Source: Methanoprimaticola sp047501175
GTDB taxonomy: Archaea > Thermoplasmatota > Thermoplasmata > Methanomassiliicoccales > Methanomethylophilaceae
DNA: 64,000 nucleotides
NCBI RefSeq assembly: GCF_047501175.1
Contig: NZ_JBEQWH010000002.1
Coordinates: forward strand, 62,001 to 126,000
Direction of reading: 5' to 3'
Shown: positions 23,050-31,447 of the stretch, one piece after another
Numbering within the stretch: position 1 is the first letter of the stretch
Layout: each line of letters starts with the position of its first letter
Program-made: the position numbers and the translations under genes
Notes under the pieces: generated by a model
The model's database searches: none
Seen by the model: only the letters and a program-made list of their open reading frames with translations
Told to the model about the DNA's origin: nothing

Positions 23050-24474
23050 ATGGACGTTCGTGCCGAACCGTTCTCGATACCCGTGGTCCGCAGCGTCGTT
23101 AAATCGTACGCAACCAACCACGGTCTGTCCGATTACGACACCGGACGCTTCCTCATAACCATTGAGGAGGCCATGGCCCAGGTCATCGAGTTCGGGTTCC
23201 CCGACAACCACGATGCGATGTTCAGGGTGTCCGCGTCCGTGGACGACATGGACTTCAGGATCGTCATAAAGGACAAGGGCATCCCTTACGACTACGACTA
23301 CCTGTCCCGCTCCGAGGACACGGCGGCATCCATGAGTCTCCTGAAAGGATTCGCGGACAAGGTCCAGATAAGATGTCTGGGTGCGGAGGGGAGGGAGCAG
23401 ACGCTGATAAAGCGCCTGACCGCCCTGCCCGAGTACAGGGACAACCAGGACGAGGATGCCGGACAGACGGAATGCGGGTCCGGCACATCCGCACTGGGAC
23501 CGTCCGACATAGAGTACTGCATGCTGAGGCCGGAGCATGCGATAGAGGTCGCCCAGTGCATATACGACGAGTTCGGGTACAGCTACATACACGACATAGT
23601 GTACTATCCCGACGAGTTCTACGCCGCCACCCTACGTGGCGAGTGCATATCCATGGTGGCGACCGCACCCGACGGGGAGGTCGCCGGACATCTCGCGCTC
23701 GTCGGGTCCCCCACCCTCAAGGGCACCATGGAGATCGCGATGGGCGTCGTGAAGAAGAAGTTCAGGAACTGTTCGATCATGAACGTCCTGACGGAGAAGC
23801 TGATGAAGCACGGCCGCGAGATAGGCCTCACATCGATCAACTCGCACCCTGTGGTGTACCACGTCTTCACGCAGAAGATCTGCAACAAGACGGGGATGCA
23901 TCCCTGCGGGTTCGAGTTCAACATCGCCAACGAGGACATGGAGACCTCCTTCGACTCCGGCTTCAGGGGATGCGTGGCCGTGGCCGTCCATCCCATCAGG
24001 GATGTGCACAGGAAGATCTACGTCAGCGAGCGTGCGCTGCCCATCGTCCAATACGTCATAGACGCCGGCAACTACGACAGGGAGGTCGTGACGGAAGGGT
24101 GCGCCCTTCCAGACGGCGAGTCGGAGGTCACGATGGACGTGGACACGAGGACGGACGCCGGCCTTATCGTGGTCGACCGCGTCCGTTCCGACATCGGATC
24201 GGACCTGCGCGCCAGGGACCACTACATAAGGTCCCAGAAGTGCATGGTGTCCCAGATATTCATCAACATATGCGACCCGTGCGCCATAGCGGCGTACGAT
24301 GCGTCCATAGACCTCGGGTACATCTGCACGGGGATGTTCCCGGGATGCTCGAACTGCGACTACCTGATGATGGAGTCCATAATCTATTCTATAGCGGAGT
24401 ATGACAAGATGCAGACTATCGAACCTTTCAGCGGACTGCTGAAGCTCGTCCGGGAGGGTGATGTCGATGGATGA
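23050..24474 (+). CDS. RsbW-like GHKL domain fused to a GNAT-like domain
   Basis: A 474-residue fusion. Residues 1-135 resemble RsbW-type HATPase_c: helix with VVRSVVKSYA, N-box ITIEEAMAQVIEFG, G1 box VIKDKGIPYDY, and LLKGFADKV. The Mg-binding Asn of the N-box is Gln here, so kinase activity may be lost. After a linker, ~155-290 is GNAT-like (YCMLRPEHAIEVAQCIYDEFG, AMGVVKKKFRNCSIMNVLTEKL); the ~180-residue C-terminal part is unassigned. ATG 23050 may be too short, since the preceding in-frame IELFS would supply the first strand; an ATT at 23026 overlaps the STAS stop. Confidence 0.8.
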   Translation: MDVRAEPFSIPVVRSVVKSYATNHGLSDYDTGRFLITIEEAMAQVIEFGFPDNHDAMFRVSASVDDMDFRIVIKDKGIPYDYDYLSRSEDTAASMSLLKGFADKVQIRCLGAEGREQTLIKRLTALPEYRDNQDEDAGQTECGSGTSALGPSDIEYCMLRPEHAIEVAQCIYDEFGYSYIHDIVYYPDEFYAATLRGECISMVATAPDGEVAGHLALVGSPTLKGTMEIAMGVVKKKFRNCSIMNVLTEKLMKHGREIGLTSINSHPVVYHVFTQKICNKTGMHPCGFEFNIANEDMETSFDSGFRGCVAVAVHPIRDVHRKIYVSERALPIVQYVIDAGNYDREVVTEGCALPDGESEVTMDVDTRTDAGLIVVDRVRSDIGSDLRARDHYIRSQKCMVSQIFINICDPCAIAAYDASIDLGYICTGMFPGCSNCDYLMMESIIYSIAEYDKMQTIEPFSGLLKLVREGDVDG

Positions 24475-25648
24475 TCACCCGGACTACCACATCCGCCAGC
24501 TGGATTCGCCTGATGTCCAACTGCCCCCGGAGCTGAGCGCGGTCCAGAGGCTGTGGGCCCACGAGGACCCGTACGACATCGAGGGGACGGACGACGTCTT
24601 CGCGGAGGCCATGAGGCAGGTCGTGAAATGGCATGCCGCGCGCTGCGACTACTATTCGGACTGGCTGAGGCGCAACTCGTTCGACCCCGACACCATCAGG
24701 ACCGTCGAGGATGTGGAGAGGATCCCGTTCCTGCACGCCAACTTCTACAAGACGCACACGATACAGTCCAAGTCGCCGGATGAGTACGTCATCACGCTCA
24801 CGTCGTCCGGGACGTCCGGACAGAAGACGCAGATGTTCTTCGACGAGTGGAGCATGTTCGCCTCCGACAAGTCCGCGGACGTCCAGTTCGGATGGTACGG
24901 GAGGATCACGCGGACCCCGACCAACTTCATGATGTACTCGTACGAGCCCGCCCCCGGGGTGAACACCGGGACCCTCCGCACCAGGCAGATGATGAGGAGG
25001 TATGCCCCGGAGAACGGCCTGGAGTACGCCCTGAAGTTCAACGGTAGCGGGCATGATTTCGACCTCTTCGGAAGCATAGACGCCCTGCTCCGCTTCGAGA
25101 AGGAGGGGCTGCCCGTGAGGATCCTGGGATTCCCGGCGTTCCTGTACTTCACACTGGAGAGGATGAGGGAGATGGGCTATCCCCCGCTGAAGCTGAACCC
25201 GGAGTCTCTGGTGATGATGGGCGGCGGATGGAAGGGGTTCGTGGACAAGCAGCTTTCCCCCACCGAGTTCAGGCAGTACATCAACGACCGTCTGGGCCTT
25301 CCCCACACCTGCTGTCACGAGACGTACGGTGCGGTGGAGCACGGCGTCGCATATACGGACTGCGACGAGCACCACCTCCACATGCCGATATACAGCCGCG
25401 TCATCATCCGCGACCCGGTCACATTGGAGCCGGTGAAGGACGGGGAGGCGGGATTCGTGAACGTCATATCGCCGATGAACACCGGAGTGCCCGTACCCAG
25501 CCTGCTGCTCGGGGACATGGGCATAATGCACAGGGCCGGGACCTGCGGCTGCGGCAACGCCGCCCCATGGTTCCAGATACTCGGAAGGGCCGGAACGAGC
25601 AAGAACAAGAGCTGCGCGATAGCCGCGTCCGAGCTCCTGAGGAGATGA
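24467..25648 (+). CDS. LuxE-like acyl-protein synthetase
   Basis: A 393-residue LuxE-family (PF04443) enzyme. Seen: AMP/phosphate loop LTSSGTSGQKT (~107), the acyl-adenylate core MMGGGWKG (~248) and HETYGAVEHG (~285), and at the C-terminus KNKSCAIAASELL with a Cys at about residue 383, the acyl-accepting position in LuxE. LuxE activates a fatty acid with ATP and passes it to LuxC for reduction to aldehyde; the next gene carries LuxC. GGGAGGG at 24452-24458 lies 8 nt before ATG 24467. Overlaps the upstream gene by 8 bp. Confidence 0.85.
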   Translation: MDDHPDYHIRQLDSPDVQLPPELSAVQRLWAHEDPYDIEGTDDVFAEAMRQVVKWHAARCDYYSDWLRRNSFDPDTIRTVEDVERIPFLHANFYKTHTIQSKSPDEYVITLTSSGTSGQKTQMFFDEWSMFASDKSADVQFGWYGRITRTPTNFMMYSYEPAPGVNTGTLRTRQMMRRYAPENGLEYALKFNGSGHDFDLFGSIDALLRFEKEGLPVRILGFPAFLYFTLERMREMGYPPLKLNPESLVMMGGGWKGFVDKQLSPTEFRQYINDRLGLPHTCCHETYGAVEHGVAYTDCDEHHLHMPIYSRVIIRDPVTLEPVKDGEAGFVNVISPMNTGVPVPSLLLGDMGIMHRAGTCGCGNAAPWFQILGRAGTSKNKSCAIAASELLRR

Positions 25649-25653
25649 TCATC

Positions 25654-28104
25654 ATGTCACATATCTGGAGAGGAACTAGAATGGAGTCCCTGGACGGCCT
25701 TCTGGAAGGGTTGGACGCCGAGATCGACGAGACCATGAGGGGCATGCTGAGGACCTCCGATGTCCTGGAGGCGTGCGAATCCCTGTCGGAGACCATACGT
25801 TCCGGCAAGGCCGGATTCCTTACGGAAGCCCTCCTGCGCGACGGCATACAGGACCCCGTCCCGACGCTTACCGCACTGGCGGACGCCCTGTCCAGGGAGT
25901 CCCTGACGGTCAAGCTCATGTCCGAGCTCGGCAGCGACGAGCCCTTCGAGATAAGCCGCGTCGACAACGGGAAGCAGCATTTCGAGGGATGGTCCCCGGT
26001 CGGTGTGCTCCTTCACATAACCGCGGGGAACTCGCCCATTGTCGCCCCCATGGCGGCGGTGGAGGGTCTCCTCACAGGGAACATAAACCTCCTGAAGGTC
26101 GCCAGCAACCTGGGCGATTTCGCCACCGAGGTGCTGCTGTACCTGAGCGGCTTCCACAACCTGGGCGAGTACATCTACCTGCTCCGCATCCGTTCGTCGG
26201 ACAAGCCCACGATGAGGTTCCTGATGAACCGTGCGGACTGCATCAGCGCATGGGGCGGCGAGGAGGCCATAGAGTCCATTCGCAAGGATGCCCCGCGCGG
26301 GACGCCCGTCGTGGAATGGGGGCACAAGATCAGCTTCGCCTACATCACGCCGGAGTGCCTCGACGAGGCGACCGCCGACAAGCTGGCCGCCAGCATATGC
26401 CGCAACGAGCAGCAGTCCTGCTCCAGCCCACAGTGCGTCCTGGTCGACACGGAATCCCGCGACGACGTGGACCGTATGGGGGATCTGCTGGCCCGTGCCC
26501 TCGACAAGGCAAGGGATTCGCTGCCACGCAGGAAGCCCGAACCGGCCGAGGCCGCCGAGATAACAGCCACCAGGGAGCTTCACAGGGCGGACCTGTACTA
26601 CAACGACGGGGACGTGATCGAGGATCCCGAGCACACCTACCGCATCCTGATAAGCTACACCACCAAGTTCATGCCGTCCCCGTTGTACAGGACGGTATGG
26701 CTCTCGCCGCTGCCCAGGAGGGACCTCACATCCTCGCTCAGGAGCATGAGGCGCTACCTGCAGACGGCGGGTGTGGCCTGCTCGCTGAACGACCTGGAGC
26801 CGATCACCACCTCGCTCTTCCGTGCCGGTGTCCAGAGGATCACCCCTCTGGACTCCATGAGCGCCAGCTACTCGGGCGAGCCCCATGACGGCGGTTACGC
26901 GCTCCCGAAGTTCGTCAGGCGCGTGTCCATGCGCCTGGAGATGGAGACCAACGGCATAGTCGGCATGAGGGAGCTCAGGACCCCCGACAACACGCCCCCC
27001 GGGGGCCCCATACAGGGGAAGAAGGACTATCCTCCGATACCCGAGGGCGGCGTCCGCGTTCTGACCAAGAGCGGAGGCACGACCGCCGCCCCGATCTACT
27101 GCGGGTACAGCGACAACGACTATCGCAGGTACATCGTGGAACCCGCGGTCAAATCCATGATGGCCCTCGGTCTCGACCCCGAGAGGGACGTCGTGGCGGA
27201 CCTGCTCAGGGCGGGGTCGCTCTACGGCGGGATGAACTTCTTCATATCGATATTCGACCGGATGCATGTCCGCAACCTGAACATCAGCGGTCTGGACGAT
27301 GTCAACCTCGTCGCCAAGCTCATGGTGGACGGGAAGGCCACCGCCGTCCTCGGCGCACCGAGCTACATCATCAAGGTGTTTCAGGAGAACCACGACCTCC
27401 TGAAGGGATACGGGAGGGTCCGCAAGATCTTCTTCGGAGGGGAGATGTTCTCCGCCGGACAGGTCAGATGGCTGGAGGAGGAGTTCGGCATCGAGAGCAT
27501 CCAGTCCATACTGTACGGTGCGAACGAGACCGGCACAATGGGATACGGATGCAGGTTCTGCGACAGGGACGAGTTCCACCTGAACAGCGAGATCCAGAAG
27601 CTGGAGATCCTGAGGACGGATTCGGACGAGTCCGTCGGGCCCGGCGAGACCGGCAGACTGGTATTCACCGGCTTCCTGAGGGAGGAGGGACGCACCCAGA
27701 GGTACGAGATCGGCGACCTCGGCGAGTGGATCCCCGGGGACTGCCCCTGCGGCAGGAAGGAGCCCCGCTTCAAGCTCCTGGGGAGGTACGGGGACGTCAT
27801 GCGCATAGGCGGCACGTTCTTCAACTTCCGCAGGATCTCCAAGCTCCTGACGGACTGCCTAGGATACACCGGGAACCTGCAGGTCATCCTGGACCACGAC
27901 GGTCTGAAGGACAGGATGGTCGTGTGCATCGACGACGGGTCCTTCGACACCGAGGCGGCCTCGGCCGCACTCATGGAATACGACTCGTTCGCCAAGACGG
28001 TCCCGACCGGCCTGATATCCTTCGAGGTCAGGGACGTCGGCAGGGACGGGTTCGTGGTGAACAACGTGAGCCTGAAGATCACGCCGGTGGTGGACAGGAG
28101 ATGA
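25654..28104 (+). CDS. LuxC-like acyl-CoA reductase fused to a PaaK/LuxE-like AMP-ligase
   Basis: An 816-residue two-enzyme fusion. Residues ~1-430 are LuxC-type acyl reductase (PF05893): GWSPVGVLLHITAGNSP (~105) and the catalytic thiol in EQQSCSSPQCV (~255). Residues ~435-816 are a phenylacetate-CoA-ligase/LuxE-like adenylating domain: LTKSGGTTAAP (~470), GANETGTMGYGC (~620) and YEIGDLGEW (~685) with a CPCGRKEPRFKLLGRYGD hinge. With the separate LuxE this gives two carboxylate-activating modules per reductase. ATG 25654 is 9 nt after GGAG; ATG 25645 makes an ATGA overlap with luxE and is possible. Confidence 0.85.
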   Translation: MSHIWRGTRMESLDGLLEGLDAEIDETMRGMLRTSDVLEACESLSETIRSGKAGFLTEALLRDGIQDPVPTLTALADALSRESLTVKLMSELGSDEPFEISRVDNGKQHFEGWSPVGVLLHITAGNSPIVAPMAAVEGLLTGNINLLKVASNLGDFATEVLLYLSGFHNLGEYIYLLRIRSSDKPTMRFLMNRADCISAWGGEEAIESIRKDAPRGTPVVEWGHKISFAYITPECLDEATADKLAASICRNEQQSCSSPQCVLVDTESRDDVDRMGDLLARALDKARDSLPRRKPEPAEAAEITATRELHRADLYYNDGDVIEDPEHTYRILISYTTKFMPSPLYRTVWLSPLPRRDLTSSLRSMRRYLQTAGVACSLNDLEPITTSLFRAGVQRITPLDSMSASYSGEPHDGGYALPKFVRRVSMRLEMETNGIVGMRELRTPDNTPPGGPIQGKKDYPPIPEGGVRVLTKSGGTTAAPIYCGYSDNDYRRYIVEPAVKSMMALGLDPERDVVADLLRAGSLYGGMNFFISIFDRMHVRNLNISGLDDVNLVAKLMVDGKATAVLGAPSYIIKVFQENHDLLKGYGRVRKIFFGGEMFSAGQVRWLEEEFGIESIQSILYGANETGTMGYGCRFCDRDEFHLNSEIQKLEILRTDSDESVGPGETGRLVFTGFLREEGRTQRYEIGDLGEWIPGDCPCGRKEPRFKLLGRYGDVMRIGGTFFNFRRISKLLTDCLGYTGNLQVILDHDGLKDRMVVCIDDGSFDTEAASAALMEYDSFAKTVPTGLISFEVRDVGRDGFVVNNVSLKITPVVDRR

Positions 28105-29810
28105 GCGGCAGGAACCCGTACCTGGTGAACCGCGCCTTCCGCACGTTCGCCGTCTCCACCATACTGGCCGTCATGGCCACGTCCATGGGATTCTTCATCA
28201 ACGGGGTGATAGTCGGCAACATGATGGGGGAGCAGGCCCTCTCCGCCGTGAACCTCGTCTCGCCGCTGGTCCAGCTGTTCAATGCCATAACCGCCCTGCT
28301 ATGCGCCGGAGGGGCGACCCTCTGCGCCGTCCTGATAGGCAAGGGCAAGGGGAAGGACACATGGGGGGTCTTCAGGTCCGCCATGGTCATAATGGGCGTG
28401 ATATCGGCTGCCATGATGGCCGTCGGGCTGTTCGCACCGGACATGGTCGCCTCTGCGATCTGCTCCAGCGATGCACTCCTGCCCATGGTCGAGGAGTACG
28501 CGTCCATCGCCCTCATCGGTTCCGCGGCGTACCTGTTCATGCCCGGTCTGGCCATGTTCGTCAGGGTCGACGGATCGCCGAACACGGCGACGCTGGCGCT
28601 TGGGACCGCGAACATCGCGGCACCCCTGCTCTGCGTGGCCCTCGTCGGCTCCGGCTTCGGCATCGCCGGTGCATCGGCCGCCCTTGTGCTGGGATACGCG
28701 ATCGGTACGGTCATACTCGTTCTGCATTTCTTCAGGAACAGGGGCACCAGCCTGTTCAAGCCGTCCTCCGGCGCCCCCGGACACATCCCAGAGCTCCTGG
28801 AGTACGGGGCGCCCATAGCATTGGCGTCCGTGATGATGGTCGTCAAGATGCTGGTCATGAACATGCTCACCCTCCAGTACCTCGGAGACGGAGGCATGGC
28901 CACGATGGCCCTCGCCATGAACACCCTCATGCTCGCATCCATGCTGATCGGCGGAATCTGTCAGACGATACAGCCGATAGGCGGAACCCTCTACGGGTCC
29001 GGCGACTCGGAGGGCATCTCATACCTCACACGCACAGTGGCCGTCGTCCTCGTCGCATCGCTCACGGTACTCGTCGTGGTCGTCATGGCCGTGCCCGGTC
29101 TGTTCTGCACCCTGTTCGGGGTCACGGATCCCGAGATCGTCGACTCGTCGATAACCGCACTGAGGCTGTTCGCCCCGTGCATACTGCTGTACGGAGTGAA
29201 CTATGCGATCATGGTCCTGTACCAGGTCCTCGGACACAGGCGCATCTCCATCATGGTCTCCGTGGTGCAGCCGTTGTGCGTCATCGTGACCGCATTCGTT
29301 CTCGCCCCCGTGGACGGGGAGCTCATCTGGGCTTCCTTCTGGATCGGCGAGCTGGTAATGCTAGTCATCGTCGCGCTGATGTCCGCCGTCATGCGCAGGC
29401 GCGACAGCGGGCTCATGGGTCTGCTCCTCGGAAGGGTCCCCTCCGTCCCGATCGAGTCCGTATCGTTCTCCGGTGACGGGTCCGACATCCCGTCCGCGCT
29501 GGAGGCCGTCTCCTCGTTCCTCGCCGAGCACGGTGTGGACGCGGCGAAGGCATCCCACATCCGCCTCTGCTGCGAGGAGCTTGCAGTCAACGTCGTCGAG
29601 CACGGGATCTCCCGCAACCCCAAGAGGTTCGCGGACATGGTCGTCAGGATAGGCGACGAGGTCTCGGTCATCATACGTGACGACGGTGCGCTCTTCAACC
29701 CGATCGAGTACGACGGCGAGGGCATCGGGATAATGATCGCGAAGGGCGTGTGCAAGGACATGACCTACACCCGTGCCATGGGACAGAACAACGTGAGGGT
29801 CACGTTCTGA
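28101..29810 (+). CDS. MATE efflux transporter with C-terminal RsbW-like GHKL domain
   Basis: A 569-residue fusion. Residues 1-~440 are a twelve-helix MATE transporter (two six-helix MatE halves; ILAVMATSMGFFINGVIVG opens the first). Residues ~460-569 are an RsbW-type HATPase_c domain with canonical N-box LCCEELAVNVVEHG, G1 IIRDDGALFNP and G2 GEGIGIMIAKG, all key residues kept. Joining a partner-switch kinase domain to an exporter suggests that STAS binding or phosphorylation is coupled to transport. ATGA overlap with the upstream gene; last gene before a strong terminator. Confidence 0.88.
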   Translation: MSGRNPYLVNRAFRTFAVSTILAVMATSMGFFINGVIVGNMMGEQALSAVNLVSPLVQLFNAITALLCAGGATLCAVLIGKGKGKDTWGVFRSAMVIMGVISAAMMAVGLFAPDMVASAICSSDALLPMVEEYASIALIGSAAYLFMPGLAMFVRVDGSPNTATLALGTANIAAPLLCVALVGSGFGIAGASAALVLGYAIGTVILVLHFFRNRGTSLFKPSSGAPGHIPELLEYGAPIALASVMMVVKMLVMNMLTLQYLGDGGMATMALAMNTLMLASMLIGGICQTIQPIGGTLYGSGDSEGISYLTRTVAVVLVASLTVLVVVVMAVPGLFCTLFGVTDPEIVDSSITALRLFAPCILLYGVNYAIMVLYQVLGHRRISIMVSVVQPLCVIVTAFVLAPVDGELIWASFWIGELVMLVIVALMSAVMRRRDSGLMGLLLGRVPSVPIESVSFSGDGSDIPSALEAVSSFLAEHGVDAAKASHIRLCCEELAVNVVEHGISRNPKRFADMVVRIGDEVSVIIRDDGALFNPIEYDGEGIGIMIAKGVCKDMTYTRAMGQNNVRVTF

Positions 29811-29850
29811 GACGGACACAGTCTCCCTTACGGGCGTTGAAACGATTTAT

Positions 29851-29882
29851 CGGCACCTGCGATCCAGGGTTCGCAGGTGCCG
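29851..29882. terminator. Strong bidirectional terminator
   Basis: Perfect 12-bp stem CGGCACCTGCGA / TCGCAGGTGCCG with an 8-nt loop, followed by TCTTTCTCT on the plus strand and ATAAAT on the minus strand. It separates the convergent MATE-GHKL and phosphatase genes. Confidence 0.8.
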
Positions 29883-29914
29883 TCTTTCTCTACGATCTCC
29901 GACTTCCAGTGCGA

Positions 29915-31348
29915 TCAGGATGCCACGATGGAGAGCATGGTGATGTCGTCGGTCTGGTCGCGTCCCTCACCGAACGATGAGACATCGGATGCCACAGCGG
30001 ATGTGATGTCCTCGTCATCGGACTCCTCCAGCAGCCTGACCAGCCTGTCCGTGCCATAACGCTCCTTGTTCCATCCCTCGGCCTCTATGACGCCGTCCGT
30101 GTACATCAGGACCGCATCCCCCGCACCCATGCCGATCGACCTGTTGGAGTAGTCGTTCTCGAAGATCCCCAGAGCAGGCTCATGGTCAACCTCCATCAGG
30201 GTGACTCCACCCCCGGTCCTGAGCAGAGGTGCGGGATGTCCTGCGCACGAGTACGTCAGCGTCTTGGTCCTGGGATCCGCCACACAGAGGAACGCGGTGG
30301 CGAACATGCACGAATCGTTGTCCTTCATGAGGCGCTTGTTGCACTCGGTGAGGCATCTTCCAGGATCCAGTCCGGATTCCAGGAGGAAGAGCATGATCTC
30401 CTTGACCCTCATGGCCATAAGGGCGGCGGGCACGCCCTTCCCGGACACGTCCGCTATCACCAGGGCGGTCCTGTCATCGGAAAGCGGGATTACATCATAG
30501 AGGTCCCCGCCGACCTCCTTCGCAGGCAGCATGAACTCGAACACACGGAACCCCACGACATCGGAACAGGCATCCCTGTTGGGGACCACCGACCTCTGGA
30601 TCAGGGCGGCCGCCTCCAGTTCGGTCTTATATCTGTCCACCTCCAGGGATCCCGTCGTCCTCTCGAGGAAAAGCACTATGCAGACGACGTACAGGGCGAT
30701 CAGAAGGAACTCCGTCAACAGGGATGAGAAGTCCATGTTCGCGGAGTAGATCTGGTCGGAATAATCCAGGACATAGATCGCGAAGATGATTATCGGGAAT
30801 CCGAGACGACGGGACATGTCACCTCCTGCCATGGCGATCACATTCGCAAGGCGGGCGGGCATGACACGGTACAGTATCGCAAAGACCACTATGTTGAATA
30901 CCAGGTGCACCGCTATGTTATGGGTATCGCTCTCCGGTCCGAAATGTCCCAAGAGATACGCGACATGATATATGCTGAAGGCCGACGTATATACCGTGAA
31001 ACAGAGCGTGGACATCAGCAAGGACGTGAACACCTTCGACGACAGCTTTCCACCATATGCGCCGCACGTCACCCCGGTCTCGGCGATCAACAGGATGAAC
31101 ATCGAGAACAGCACGGCGACACGGACGACGCCGTGATACTCCGGATCATATATGGCCGAATCAGGTAGCGAGTTCATCATCCAGACTATCAGGATGAACA
31201 GCGTGGCAACGGCATAGGAACCGATCCATATGGCCGCGGTGATGTTACGGGAATACCTTCTGTTCAAGGTACGGTCTATCAGGACCACTATCCCTGAGAA
31301 GGGCAACAGGACGGTCACTATGATTATCAGAAACAGTTCAACTTGCAT
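29915..31348 (-). CDS. Membrane-anchored SpoIIE/RsbU-type PP2C phosphatase
   Basis: A 477-residue protein: residues ~1-235 contain about seven to eight hydrophobic helices (a sensory or anchoring membrane domain), then a ~20-residue helix (LEAAALIQRSVVPN) and a PPM/SpoIIE catalytic domain. All metal-site motifs are present: KEVGGDLYDV, VIADVSGKGVPAALMA, MYTDGVIEA and RDQTDDITML. Such enzymes dephosphorylate STAS proteins; the natural substrate is the STAS protein of the facing operon. ATG 31348 preferred over TTG 31381. Confidence 0.9.
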   Translation of the reverse strand: MQVELFLIIIVTVLLPFSGIVVLIDRTLNRRYSRNITAAIWIGSYAVATLFILIVWMMNSLPDSAIYDPEYHGVVRVAVLFSMFILLIAETGVTCGAYGGKLSSKVFTSLLMSTLCFTVYTSAFSIYHVAYLLGHFGPESDTHNIAVHLVFNIVVFAILYRVMPARLANVIAMAGGDMSRRLGFPIIIFAIYVLDYSDQIYSANMDFSSLLTEFLLIALYVVCIVLFLERTTGSLEVDRYKTELEAAALIQRSVVPNRDACSDVVGFRVFEFMLPAKEVGGDLYDVIPLSDDRTALVIADVSGKGVPAALMAMRVKEIMLFLLESGLDPGRCLTECNKRLMKDNDSCMFATAFLCVADPRTKTLTYSCAGHPAPLLRTGGGVTLMEVDHEPALGIFENDYSNRSIGMGAGDAVLMYTDGVIEAEGWNKERYGTDRLVRLLEESDDEDITSAVASDVSSFGEGRDQTDDITMLSIVAS

Positions 31349-31395
31349 TACACGCAGGTCCCTACCATATCGGCATCTCAATCAGAATGAGCAGC

Positions 31396-31404
31396 GATAT
31401 AAAA
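31396..31404 (-). promoter_or_regulatory. TATA box of the PP2C phosphatase gene
   Basis: Minus strand TTTTATATC, about 50 nt before ATG 31348, predicting a ~25-nt leader. It gives the phosphatase its own promoter, separate from the acyltransferase gene upstream. Confidence 0.5.
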
Positions 31405-31447
31405 CCAATGGAGACGGGATGCATCCGCCGTCACATTGGACGATCGT

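Noticed and set aside
25228..25653. N-terminal extension of the LuxC fusion over the LuxE gene
   Set aside because: The frame is open, but the extension is the out-of-phase translation of luxE; ATG 25654 with GGAG upstream is the likely start.
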